Shown piece after piece: positions 53,463-61,320 of a stretch of DNA of 64,000 nt. The notes beneath the pieces are model-generated. The model saw only the letters and a list, made by a program, of their open reading frames with translations. It had not been told where the DNA came from and ran no database searches. Source of the DNA: Natronorubrum sulfidifaciens JCM 14089 (lineage in GTDB: Archaea; Halobacteriota; Halobacteria; Halobacteriales; Natrialbaceae); assembly GCF_000337735.1 (NCBI RefSeq), contig NZ_AOHX01000002.1:1-64000 (forward strand), read 5' to 3'. Both the position numbers and the translations under genes were made by a program. Position 1 is the stretch's first letter. Each line of letters starts with the position of its first letter.

Positions 53463-54566
53463 ATGCCATCAACACTTCTCGGTCGATGGGCCGACTCGAA
53501 CGCACTCTCTCTTGGCGTCCTTGGTGTCGGAAACATCGGCATGGTTCACCTGAAATCGGCACTCGCGATGCCCGACGTCGACGTCGTCGCGGCTGCTGAT
53601 GCGCTCCCGGCGAATCGCGACCGGGCCGAACGCGCCGGTGTGGCCCGCACGTACGACGACTACACGACGCTGCTCGAGGCCGAAGACCTCGACGTGGCGG
53701 TCGTCGCGCTCCCACCGTTTCTCCACGCCGACGCCGTTGAGTGTGCCGCAGACGCTGGTGTCGACGTTTTCGTCGAGAAACCACTCGCTCGCTCGACTGA
53801 CGAAGCCGACGAACTGCTCGAGACGGCTCGTGAGGCGAATATCGCCGTCGGCGTCGACCACACGCTTCGCTACCAGCCCGATATGGCTGGCGTCAAGGAC
53901 GACTACGACGACGGCGCTGTCGGCCACGTCCCGTACGCCTCGATCACGCGGCTCAACGACCACCCACTCGGTCGGCCACCCGCCGACGACGCGCCGCCGG
54001 AATGGCCGCTCGATCCCGATGCCGCTGGTGGCGGCTCGCTGATCGAACTCGGCGTTCACTGTTTCGACGTCCTCGAGTGGCTCTTTGGCGACCTCGAGGT
54101 TCGGGACGCGACGATGGGACAGAGCCTCGACATTCCCGCCGAAGACGCCGCGACGGTGTTGCTTCAGGCACCGGAGACGGGGACGGCGATCACGCTCCAC
54201 TGTGGAACCTACCAGTGGGAACAGCTTCCGGAAGTCAATACGCGATTACGGCTCGAGGGGATCACGGGGACGATCAGCAATCAAGATCATCTCCCCGAGA
54301 ACTTCTATGCGAGTGCAGCGACGTCCGCCCTGTCGAACGTCGCAAGCCGGCTCACTGGCAGTGGACCGGACGTCTTCGGCCCGACGTTCTACTTGCAGGC
54401 TCACTACGACGCGCTGGCGGACTTCTGTACTGCCGTTCGCGAAGGCGAGACGCCGCCAGTCGATGGGGCCGACGGCCGGCGGACACTCGAACTCGCCGAG
54501 ACCGCCTACGAACTGGCCGAGGCGGCCGAGAGCGACACACTCGAGGTGCCGGAGGTGATGACGTGA
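53463..54566 (+). CDS. Gfo/Idh/MocA family oxidoreductase
   Basis: 367 residues. The NAD(P)-binding Rossmann motif is LGVLGVGNIGMVHLKSALAM, then VFVEKPLARSTDEADELLET (the conserved EKP), and in the C-terminal domain GGGSLIELGVHCFDVLEWLF. Such enzymes oxidise or reduce a sugar or sugar nucleotide at a ring carbon. The start at 53,463 (MPSTLLGRWADSN) is placed by the motif 22-37 nt upstream. The longer frame from 53,316 would cover that motif. It is the first gene of a three-gene operon joined by four-base overlaps with a DUF362 protein and a sugar epimerase. Confidence 0.88.
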   Translation: MPSTLLGRWADSNALSLGVLGVGNIGMVHLKSALAMPDVDVVAAADALPANRDRAERAGVARTYDDYTTLLEAEDLDVAVVALPPFLHADAVECAADAGVDVFVEKPLARSTDEADELLETAREANIAVGVDHTLRYQPDMAGVKDDYDDGAVGHVPYASITRLNDHPLGRPPADDAPPEWPLDPDAAGGGSLIELGVHCFDVLEWLFGDLEVRDATMGQSLDIPAEDAATVLLQAPETGTAITLHCGTYQWEQLPEVNTRLRLEGITGTISNQDHLPENFYASAATSALSNVASRLTGSGPDVFGPTFYLQAHYDALADFCTAVREGETPPVDGADGRRTLELAETAYELAEAAESDTLEVPEVMT

Positions 54567-55498
54567 GCGTCCACGTCGCCACCGTCGACGTTCCAGAGCG
54601 ACGCGGCGGCTGGACGACCGATACCGACCGGCGGCTAGCCCTTCTCGAGTCGCCAGTTCGCGCCGTGCTCGAGCCGTATGCAGACTCGCATTCTGACGTC
54701 GACCGAATTACGCTCGTTCCCGACGCTCACTACCCGTTCCATCCCTCATCGGGGATGGTCACCGATCCTGCCGTTGTCGGCTCGATCGCTGCCGTGCTTC
54801 AGGCTCAGACCGGGGCTGACATCGCCGTTTCCGGGGCGACCGACGACACCATCGCGTTCGACCGCGCTGCCGGCTATCTGGGGTACCCCTCCGTTCTCGA
54901 TCGGTTCGATGTCGACCTCGTCGACCTCGCCGAGGAGTCTCGACGGGACTGTGTCGTCTCGGTTCCGGAACAGCAGCTTTCGGTCTCCGTCCCAGATCGA
55001 CTGCTCGAGAGCACTGTAATCGTCGTGCCGACGTTGCGCCCCACTCGAGCCGGCTCCGTCGCTGGCGGGATACGAACGCTCGGCCGACTCACCGCCAGCG
55101 TCGCCGACGCTGATCTGACTGCTCTCGGCGCGATGCGTGCGATCGAGCCCGCGTTCTCCGTGCTGGACGCGACGACTGCCTACGGCGGCGACCCGATCGC
55201 AGCCGACACGTTGGCGACGGGACCGACACCACAGGTCGACGCGATCGGTGCGTCGTTGCTCGATCGCTCGCTCGAGTCGGACCCGGTGCTCAAACACGCA
55301 CTCGGTGCCGACGAGCCGTCGATCACTGTCGAAAGCGCGACGGGCGACGATGTCGACCTCACAGCACTGCGACGGCGGCTGCCTGATGGCGAGTTGCCGC
55401 CGCCGGATGACACGCACCCGGCTGTCTCGACTGCCTATCGACTGTACGCGGCGGTAGCCGGTGACGCCGTCCCGCCACAACTGGAGCAACGCCGATGA
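54563..55498 (+). CDS. DUF362-like protein
   Basis: 311 residues from the GTG at 54,563, which overlaps the oxidoreductase stop (GTGA). The pattern VDRITLVPDAHYPFHPSSGM, VVVPTLRPTRAGSVAGGIRT and DLTALGAMRAIEPAFSVLDA resembles the DUF362 core. Ferredoxin-type cysteine clusters found in some family members are absent: only one cysteine is seen (RRDCVVSV). It therefore probably does not carry iron-sulphur centres. It is tightly coupled to an oxidoreductase and an epimerase, so a role in making a modified sugar is likely, but its reaction is unknown. Confidence 0.72.
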   Translation: MSVHVATVDVPERRGGWTTDTDRRLALLESPVRAVLEPYADSHSDVDRITLVPDAHYPFHPSSGMVTDPAVVGSIAAVLQAQTGADIAVSGATDDTIAFDRAAGYLGYPSVLDRFDVDLVDLAEESRRDCVVSVPEQQLSVSVPDRLLESTVIVVPTLRPTRAGSVAGGIRTLGRLTASVADADLTALGAMRAIEPAFSVLDATTAYGGDPIAADTLATGPTPQVDAIGASLLDRSLESDPVLKHALGADEPSITVESATGDDVDLTALRRRLPDGELPPPDDTHPAVSTAYRLYAAVAGDAVPPQLEQRR

Positions 55499-56472
55499 CG
55501 GACCACACTGCAGCCGTCACCGGCGCGACGGGCTTTCTCGGCTCGCGACTCTGTGAGCGCTTGCTCGAGGATGGCTGGGACGTTCGTGGCCTGAGCCGGC
55601 CGACGTCGGATCGTGGCGACCTCGAGGGCGTCGACTGGCACGTCGGCGATCTGTTCGACGACGGGACGCTACGATCGCTGGTCGACGGAGCCGACGTGGT
55701 CTTCCATCTCGCTGGCGTCAGTCTCTGGAACGCCAGCCCCGAGACGGTCGAACGGGTCAACGTCGACGGGACCCGAAACGTCATCGAGGTCTGTCGCGAC
55801 TGTGAGGCTGGGCGACTCGTCTTTACCAGTACGGCCGGGACGCGCCGACCGCCCGACGATGCCGTCGTAGCGGACGAAACCGACGTCGCCACGCCCGTCG
55901 GGGCCTATCAGTCCTCGAAAGCACAGGCTGAACAACTGGTCGACCAGTACGCCGAGACCGACGGCGACGCCGTCACCGTCCATCCGACGTCGATCTTCGG
56001 CCCCGGTGACGAGGCCTTTACCGCCCAACTGCTGTCGATGGGACTCGAGCCGACGATGCCTGCCTATCTCCCCGGTGGGCTGAGTATCGTCGGTGTCTCG
56101 GACGTCGTCGATGGCCTGCTCGCGGCTGCCGAACGCGGCACGAACGGCGAGCACTACATCCTCGGCGGCGAGAACCTCACGTACAATCAGGCCGTCTCTC
56201 GGATCGCCAACGCCGTCGACGGCTCGCCCGCCCGAATCCGCGTTCCGGCGACGGCGATCCACGCTGCCGGCCCGGTCGCCGAAGTCGCGGGTTCAGTCGC
56301 CGGCGTCCGGATGTTTCCCTTCGACCGACAGATGGCCCAACTTGCGACCCAGCGGCTGTTTTACTCCTCGAGAAAAGCCAGCGACGAACTTGGGTACGAG
56401 TACCGGCCACTCGAGGACCAGCTCCCCGAGACGATGGACTGGTATCGGTCGGAGAACTATAGTCGCCACTGA
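55495..56472 (+). CDS. NAD-dependent sugar epimerase/dehydratase (SDR family)
   Basis: 325 residues of the extended short-chain dehydrogenase type. The NAD-binding glycine motif is TGATGFLGSRLCERLLEDGW, the Thr/Ser region is VFTSTAGT, and the catalytic Tyr-Lys pair is in GAYQSSKAQAEQ (Tyr-x3-Lys). It should epimerise, dehydrate or reduce a nucleotide sugar in the cytoplasm. It overlaps the DUF362 stop by ATGA and ends the operon. Repeat copy D begins in its last codons, and its TGA stop is inside the repeat. Confidence 0.88.
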   Translation: MTDHTAAVTGATGFLGSRLCERLLEDGWDVRGLSRPTSDRGDLEGVDWHVGDLFDDGTLRSLVDGADVVFHLAGVSLWNASPETVERVNVDGTRNVIEVCRDCEAGRLVFTSTAGTRRPPDDAVVADETDVATPVGAYQSSKAQAEQLVDQYAETDGDAVTVHPTSIFGPGDEAFTAQLLSMGLEPTMPAYLPGGLSIVGVSDVVDGLLAAAERGTNGEHYILGGENLTYNQAVSRIANAVDGSPARIRVPATAIHAAGPVAEVAGSVAGVRMFPFDRQMAQLATQRLFYSSRKASDELGYEYRPLEDQLPETMDWYRSENYSRH

Positions 56473-56542
56473 CTGTCACTGCACACCAGATCGCACGACT
56501 ACTGCGCGATCTGTGTGTACATCGTTTCAGTTGTTACTATAG
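56462..56542 (+). repeat. Dispersed 80-nt structured repeat, copy D
   Basis: It starts GTCGCCACTGACTGTCACTG, overlapping the epimerase stop codon. Arms ACACCAGATCG (56,483-56,493) and CGATCTGTGTGT (56,507-56,518) form a near-perfect hairpin, and it ends ATCGTTTCAGTTGTTACTAT. It fills the gap between two convergent genes. Confidence 0.75.
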
Positions 56543-56584
56543 CCATTCCGTGTGCGTTTCGTGCGTGAGACGTCGGATTTGCCG

Positions 56585-57568
56585 TCAGCGATGTCGCTGC
56601 ATGACTGCGTCGACGGCAGCCGTCACCCGTTTCGGTCGTCCCGCATCCGCAACTCGTTCGTAGACCTCGAGCAACTGATCCGTGGTTCGTTCGATACTGA
56701 CCTCGTGGACAGCCTCGCGGCCGTTCGAGCGTTCCTCGCGTTGGAGGACGTCGATCAGCCCGTCGATCAGTTCCTCGTCGGTCGTCGCGACGTGAGAGGG
56801 AGAGACTCCAGCTAGCCGTTCGCGAACGTCGCCGACGTCGGTGGCGACCACGGGCAGGTTACAGGCCAGCGCCTCTTTCACCGAGTTCGGCGACCCCTCG
56901 CTGTCGGAAGTCAACAGCAGCGCGTCTGCAGCGTTCATGTAGTCCGAAACCGCGTCGTGATCGACGCCGTGGACGACGCGGAGTTCGACGGGGCGCTCGA
57001 GCAGGTTGTCGACCACCGAGACGATGCGTTTCGCTCGTGGGTAGTTTTTGACCGTGCGTTCGGGTGGGTACGGAAAGAGTACCTGATAGGCGTCGCCGAC
57101 ATCGTCCCAGCCGACGGCCTCGCGGGCCCGTTCCTGTGGTTTCGGCTGGAATCGTGCGACATCGACGCCGTCGGGGATCACCCGACAGTCCTGTCCCAGT
57201 TCCGTTCGCATCCCCTCGGACATGACGATTACCTCGTCACACAGCGGCGCAGACGCGACGCTGATCGGTTTGACGGGACCGTGAACGTCCGAGCCCCACA
57301 GCGACAACACGACCGGCGTCTGACGCTGTGCAATCGCCATTGGAGCCGTCAGCCCGTAGTGTGCGTGAATCAGGTCGTACCCGTTGCCCGCTTCGGTGAT
57401 CACCGACGGCACGGTGCGGAGGTAGTCGGTCGGCCCCCGTGCGGTGTCGGCGTCGACCTCGCCGGCGACCGATAGCGTCGAAAACGAGACGCCGCGATCC
57501 TCGAGAGCGGCCATCTGCTGGGTCATGAAGGGGGCGTCGGCGTGTGTCGTGAGTGTGAGGACGTGCAT
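56585..57568 (-). CDS. GT4-family glycosyltransferase
   Basis: 327 residues, short for the family. N-terminal half: MHVLTLTTHADAPFMTQQMA, LIHAHYGLTAPMAIAQRQTP, VVLSLWGSDVHGPVKP. C-terminal half: CRVIPDGVDVARFQPKPQE, YMNAADALLLTSDSEGSPNS and VKEALACNLPVVATDVGDVR (the E-x7-E donor motif region). A retaining GT-B enzyme acting on a lipid-linked glycan. A GGATAACAAAACGGC motif lies 29-42 nt upstream. It is convergent with the epimerase operon. Confidence 0.88.
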   Translation of the reverse strand: MHVLTLTTHADAPFMTQQMAALEDRGVSFSTLSVAGEVDADTARGPTDYLRTVPSVITEAGNGYDLIHAHYGLTAPMAIAQRQTPVVLSLWGSDVHGPVKPISVASAPLCDEVIVMSEGMRTELGQDCRVIPDGVDVARFQPKPQERAREAVGWDDVGDAYQVLFPYPPERTVKNYPRAKRIVSVVDNLLERPVELRVVHGVDHDAVSDYMNAADALLLTSDSEGSPNSVKEALACNLPVVATDVGDVRERLAGVSPSHVATTDEELIDGLIDVLQREERSNGREAVHEVSIERTTDQLLEVYERVADAGRPKRVTAAVDAVMQRHR

Positions 57569-57596
57569 CTCGAACTGCCGGAAAGAGGGGCTGTAG

Positions 57597-57610
57597 CCGT
57601 TTTGTTATCC
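57597..57610 (-). promoter_or_regulatory. ATAACAAA motif upstream of third GT4 gene
   Basis: The minus strand reads GGATAACAAAACGG, 29-42 nt before the ATG at 57,568. Confidence 0.5.
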
Positions 57611-57760
57611 AGTCTGCAGCGTCGATGGCTCCGCCGTCAATCCCGGAATACGTGCTGTAACGGTTCGTTCGCTGGCGATCACTGGCGGGTTTTCTTCACA
57701 TACACGCATATGTCCGTTTCCGGCAGTCGCGGCGTGTTGCCGTCTCGAGCCGTAGCAATA

Positions 57761-57775
57761 CGATTACAAAGCACC
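57761..57775 (+). promoter_or_regulatory. ATTACAAA variant motif upstream of second DUF354 gene
   Basis: CGATTACAAAGCACC lies 22-36 nt before the ATG at 57,797. It differs from the class in one base of the core. Confidence 0.45.
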
Positions 57776-57796
57776 GACGGCGGCTATCTCGATTCA

Positions 57797-58912
57797 ATGC
57801 GGATCCTCGTCTTTGCGAACACGCCCGCGCACGTTCATCTGTATCGACACGCCGTTGATCGCCTCGAGTCTGCAGGCCACGACGTGCTGGTCTTGACTCG
57901 AGAGTACGCCTGTACGACTGACTTACTCGACTTTTTCGGGATGCCGTATCGGGTGTACGGCACACACGGAACCGAGAGCTACTCGAAACTCAGGTTCGCC
58001 CGTGAACTCGGTGGCCAGTTCGTCACGATCGCCCGCGAAGCGGTCCGATTCGATCCGGACGTCATCTTCGGTCGGGGACCGTACGCCGCCTATGCGGGCA
58101 CGCTCACTCGGTCGCCGGTTGTGCTCGTCCTTGACGACGAACCGGGTGATTTCAACCACACCGTCTCTCGTCCGTTCGCGGAGACGATCCTCTCACCGGC
58201 GGTCACCCGCCGTGATCTCGGCGAGAACCACTATACGTTCACCGGATTCAAAGAGTGTGCGTATCTCCATCCCGACGTCTTCTCCCGCGACGAAAACGTC
58301 CGTGAGTTCCTCGGCGTCGGCCCGGATGAGCCCTACGTCATCGCTCGATTCAACGCCCTCGATGCGCTGCACGATGCAGATATCGAAGGCTTCTCTCCCT
58401 CCCAGCGACGTGACCTGCTCGAGCGACTGAGCGAGCACGCGACCGTCTTCGTCTCGGACGAAGGGGGTCGGATGGAGTTGCGGGACCTACCCGCCCGGCC
58501 GTACGATCTTCACCCCGCCTTGATCCACGACGCGATGGCCGAGGCGTCACTGCTGGTCGCCGATACGGGCACGATGGCCACCGAAGCGGCACTGCTCGGG
58601 ACGCCCGCGTTCCGGTATCGTGGAACGGACACCCACGAGTACGGCGAGTTTCAGGAACTCGAGCGCGCGGGGCTGGCAGAGCAGTTCGACGAGTACATCG
58701 ACGTTCGCGAGCGCTCACTCGAGATCCTCGCTGACGACGACGCGCCGGCTCGCTGGCAACGGCGGCGACAGGAATACATCGCAACCCTGACGAATTTGGC
58801 CGAGTTGCTGGTTGCGGTTGCCGAAGCTCGCGGATCGATCGACCGACTGAGTCCGGCGATACGGCAGACGGTCCAACCTGTTCAGCGGGAAACAGCGTGG
58901 CCGGAACAGTAG
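57797..58912 (+). CDS. DUF354 family GT-B-like protein (paralogue)
   Basis: 371 residues, aligned with the protein at 43,156: FANTPAHVHLYRHAVDRLES, VLTREYACTTDLLDFFGMPY, DPDVIFGRGPYAAYAG, FTGFKECAYLHPDVFSRDEN and ADTGTMATEAALLGTPAFRY. It is probably a sugar transferase or 2-epimerase-like enzyme of the surface pathway. The ATG at 57,797 (MRILVFANTPAHVHLYRHA) is supported by that alignment and by the motif 22-36 nt upstream. The frame open from 57,542 runs over that motif and is not used. It is the right border of the polysaccharide locus. Confidence 0.85.
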   Translation: MRILVFANTPAHVHLYRHAVDRLESAGHDVLVLTREYACTTDLLDFFGMPYRVYGTHGTESYSKLRFARELGGQFVTIAREAVRFDPDVIFGRGPYAAYAGTLTRSPVVLVLDDEPGDFNHTVSRPFAETILSPAVTRRDLGENHYTFTGFKECAYLHPDVFSRDENVREFLGVGPDEPYVIARFNALDALHDADIEGFSPSQRRDLLERLSEHATVFVSDEGGRMELRDLPARPYDLHPALIHDAMAEASLLVADTGTMATEAALLGTPAFRYRGTDTHEYGEFQELERAGLAEQFDEYIDVRERSLEILADDDAPARWQRRRQEYIATLTNLAELLVAVAEARGSIDRLSPAIRQTVQPVQRETAWPEQ

Positions 58913-59003
58913 AGCGAAGCACGCTTTCTGTATTTAGAACATCCCGGGCAACTCGTGTCACGTGCAGGTGAAGCCATTAACACCACGGCAATCAGAATCT
59001 ACG

Positions 59004-59231
59004 TTAATTATCATTTTGATTGCGGTTGCGTCGTGGTTGAGCTTTCCTGAATAGCGGCCTCGCAGCTACCGACAGTCCGATGAATAAGATAAAAAATGTG
59101 ATTCCCAGCCATGAAGCTGGCAGTCCGAGGAGATATACTCCAACAGTTCCGATGAGTGCCAGCACGAGAACTGTTATAAGATCTAAATGAACATCTCCGA
59201 AAGCACCAGTGACCTTCGAATCACCGTACAT
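59004..59231 (-). CDS. Small two-helix membrane protein
   Basis: 75 residues. Starts MYGDSKVTGAFGDVHLDLIT, followed by two membrane helices (ITVLVLALIGTVGVYLLGLP and LGITFFILFIGLSVAA) and a basic tail (RPLFRKAQPRRNRNQND). An AT-rich CATATATATGAATAAAAT stretch upstream gives a strong TATA region. The gene is clearly more AT-rich than its surroundings, like the small membrane gene at 44,728. Function unknown. Confidence 0.65.
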   Translation of the reverse strand: MYGDSKVTGAFGDVHLDLITVLVLALIGTVGVYLLGLPASWLGITFFILFIGLSVAARPLFRKAQPRRNRNQNDN

Positions 59232-59445
59232 ATCATACTCTTCATTTTATTCATATATATGCATGGTGTATAACCCGATATCGGATTTTACATTTAGATC
59301 TGATAACAGATACTGAAGCCGTATTACCAATTACTGGTACCCGTACTGTCAACTCCTGCTGGTAACAGTCGGCCTCGAGCCACGGGGACCCGGAGACGGC
59401 AAGTCCGGGATGTATCCGCGTCTCCGTCGAATGTCTAGCCACACG

Positions 59446-59856
59446 ATGTACCAGGATCTGTTGCTCGCCACCGACGGGAGTGAGGGCGCTCGCCAGGCCA
59501 CAGAGCATGCGATCGAACTCGCCGCCCAGCTCGATGCGACCCTGCACATCCTCTCGGTGTCCGAGGAAGGACCGCACAGTTCGGAGAAACAGGATCGAAT
59601 GCGCACTGATCCGGAATCCGAAGCTACCGACGCGCTCGAGAACGCCGACCGAGCAGCCACCGACGCGGGCCTCGAGACGACGACGACCGTCCGCCACGGG
59701 GTCGCACAGGAGGAAATCGTCGCCGTCGCCGAGACGAACCCGATCGATATGATCGTCATGGGAACTCACGGTCGAACCGGCCTCGATCATCTGGTCGTTG
59801 GGAGCGTCGCCGAAGAGGTCGTCCGAAACGCACCGGTTCCGGTCGTCACGATATGA
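59446..59856 (+). CDS. Universal stress protein (UspA family)
   Basis: 136 residues. The fold is seen in MYQDLLLATDGSEGARQATE, LDATLHILSVSEEGPHSSEK and the ATP-binding loop GTHGRTGLDHLVVGS, followed by AEEVVRNAPVPVVTI. It is an ATP-binding type USP. Family members help cells survive stress, with no defined reaction. Start at ATG 59,446 gives the usual MYQ-type N-terminus. ATG 59,431 adds five residues and cannot be excluded. It stands alone. Confidence 0.9.
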   Translation: MYQDLLLATDGSEGARQATEHAIELAAQLDATLHILSVSEEGPHSSEKQDRMRTDPESEATDALENADRAATDAGLETTTTVRHGVAQEEIVAVAETNPIDMIVMGTHGRTGLDHLVVGSVAEEVVRNAPVPVVTI

Positions 59857-59950
59857 GAGCGGACCTGAGCCTGCGCCTCGTGTCTCCGACTGATCGCGCT
59901 TTGTCATACGGATGCTGGTAGCACAGCCTCTCCCGTGTCCGAACGCGCCT

Positions 59951-59985
59951 TGACATCCTCCCCGCTGAAGGGCGAGAATTCCCGA
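59951..59985 (-). repeat. Right-end palindrome of the IS element, possible guide-RNA region
   Basis: TTGACATCCTCCCCGCTGAA followed by GGGCGAGAATTCCC. In active elements this region and the end of tnpB give rise to the omega RNA guide. Here the stem has mismatches relative to the usual CCCCGCC/GGCGGGG form. Confidence 0.5.
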
Positions 59986-59996
59986 ACATTGGGATA

Positions 59997-61085
59997 TTAA
60001 GGTTCGCAACCCACCTGTTCACTCGGTGCGAAACGCCCCGAGGTTTGGTTGAACAGGTAGGCTACTGGCCGTGCCAAACGACCGTTACTCATATCCCCCG
60101 AAGGAGGATTCTGAGTTATCTTTCTCCGAATGTTCACCGCGCCATTCACGTCCGCGTTCATCGTCACACCACACGACTCACAGACGTACAAGCCACGCTC
60201 TACACGATTCGCGTCACGCTTCCGACCACAGCACGAACACGTCTTGCTCGTGTCGCGCTCGCTCTTGCGGTCGACGAGAATACCGTGTTCTTCGGCCTTG
60301 TATTCGAGCAACGTGGTGAAACGGTCGAACTCCCAGCCGTGGAGTTTCTTGTTCCCACGCTTACCCCAGTTTCGAGACTCGCCGTTCTCGTCCTCACGAA
60401 TCTTGCTCAAGTCACCGATAGCGATACGACCAACATCATGGTCGATACATCGCTCAACAATGTGTTTGGCGAGAGCGTGCAGGAAGTGGTTTTTCCGACG
60501 CGAGAGTTTCTGCCGAGCGCGAAGCGCACGGCGTGACGGGCCGTTCTCACCTTCCGTGTCGTACTCGTCGCGGGTGAAGTAGTGCTTGTCTTGATTCAGC
60601 ACGTTCCCCGGATACAACTCGGCGTCCCCATTGTCGTAGGCGGTGGCGAGGTAGTTCTTGATACCGGGGTCGATTCCAGCGGTGTTGTCGCCGGGGGCGT
60701 CCTCGACGGAGATTTCGACCTTGCAGACGAGATGGAGTTCCCAGCGGTCGTCGTTCCAGACGGCACGTACTTGCTGGATGTTCTCCACGATTACGTCCGG
60801 GCGTGTCTCGTACTCTACGAGGATGAAGTCCGAACGGTGTTGTTTGAGGTTGAATCCCTTACTCAGACGGAGTTTGTTGTGTTTGGAATCGTGTTTGATG
60901 CCGTTTTGCTTCCACGTCACGGTGGAGCGTGGGTGGTTGTCACCTCGCTTCCGGTAGCCGGGTGGATTCGCGTCTGTGTCCCCGTTTTTGCGCTTTTTGA
61001 ACCAGCCATTGAACGACTCAGCAAGCTCTTCTAGGATAGTGGTTGTGCGTGGAATATCCAGTCGTGCAGTAATCGGTAGAAGGCG
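59997..61085 (-). pseudogene. tnpB: TnpB (IS200/IS605 OrfB), N-terminally truncated
   Basis: A frame of 362 residues, open from just after a stop at 61,086-61,088. Recognisable parts are ILEELAESFNGWFKKRKNGD, NPPGYRKRGDNHPRSTVTWK, RuvC-I TAGIDPGIKNYLATAYDNGD, RuvC-II RIAIGDLSKIRE, the zinc finger CSCC...CESC and RuvC-III ADVNGAVNI. Full haloarchaeal relatives have about 420-430 residues. Here the first 65 or so are replaced by non-homologous codons that continue into the left end, with no ATG. An internal GTG at 60,920 could start a 307-residue product, but this would lack the N-terminal domain. I therefore call it a pseudogene. The downstream Bat gene is on the other strand. Confidence 0.8.
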
Positions 61086-61122
61086 TCATCCCGTGACGGC
61101 GCGTATCCCTGCCGTAAACGGC
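61083..61122 (-). repeat. Left-end hairpins of the IS element
   Basis: CGTCATCCCGTGACG and GCCGTAAACGGC are two short perfect hairpins next to each other just upstream of the truncated tnpB, as expected for the subterminal structures of IS200/IS605 ends. Confidence 0.45.
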
Positions 61123-61320
61123 GAGGTTTTGCGCCTGTTCATCTCATAATCCGGCACTACTCGAGGGTATGGAACTGATAATTAACCAGTTCGCACTGCA
61201 ACACCGCGTCATCGTGGCCGTTCGTCGTGCGAACTCCCGCAGTCGATCGCTGGCTGAGCAGCAGCCACCTCCCCTCGAGCGACCACGCTGGCGACCATCT
61301 CGAACGACGGTGAGCGGCCG

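Larger units (their letters stand above)
59945..61125 (-). mobile_element. IS200/IS605-type insertion sequence remnant (tnpB only)
   Basis: A tnpB-bearing element without tnpA. The right end (3' of tnpB) shows CATCCTCCCCGCTGAAGGGC, a drifted version of the terminal palindrome common in haloarchaeal elements of this group. The left end carries two small hairpins (CGTCA/TGACG and GCCGT/ACGGC, 61,083-61,122). Exact borders are not certain. The tnpB reading frame has lost its start, so the element is probably inactive. Confidence 0.6.
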
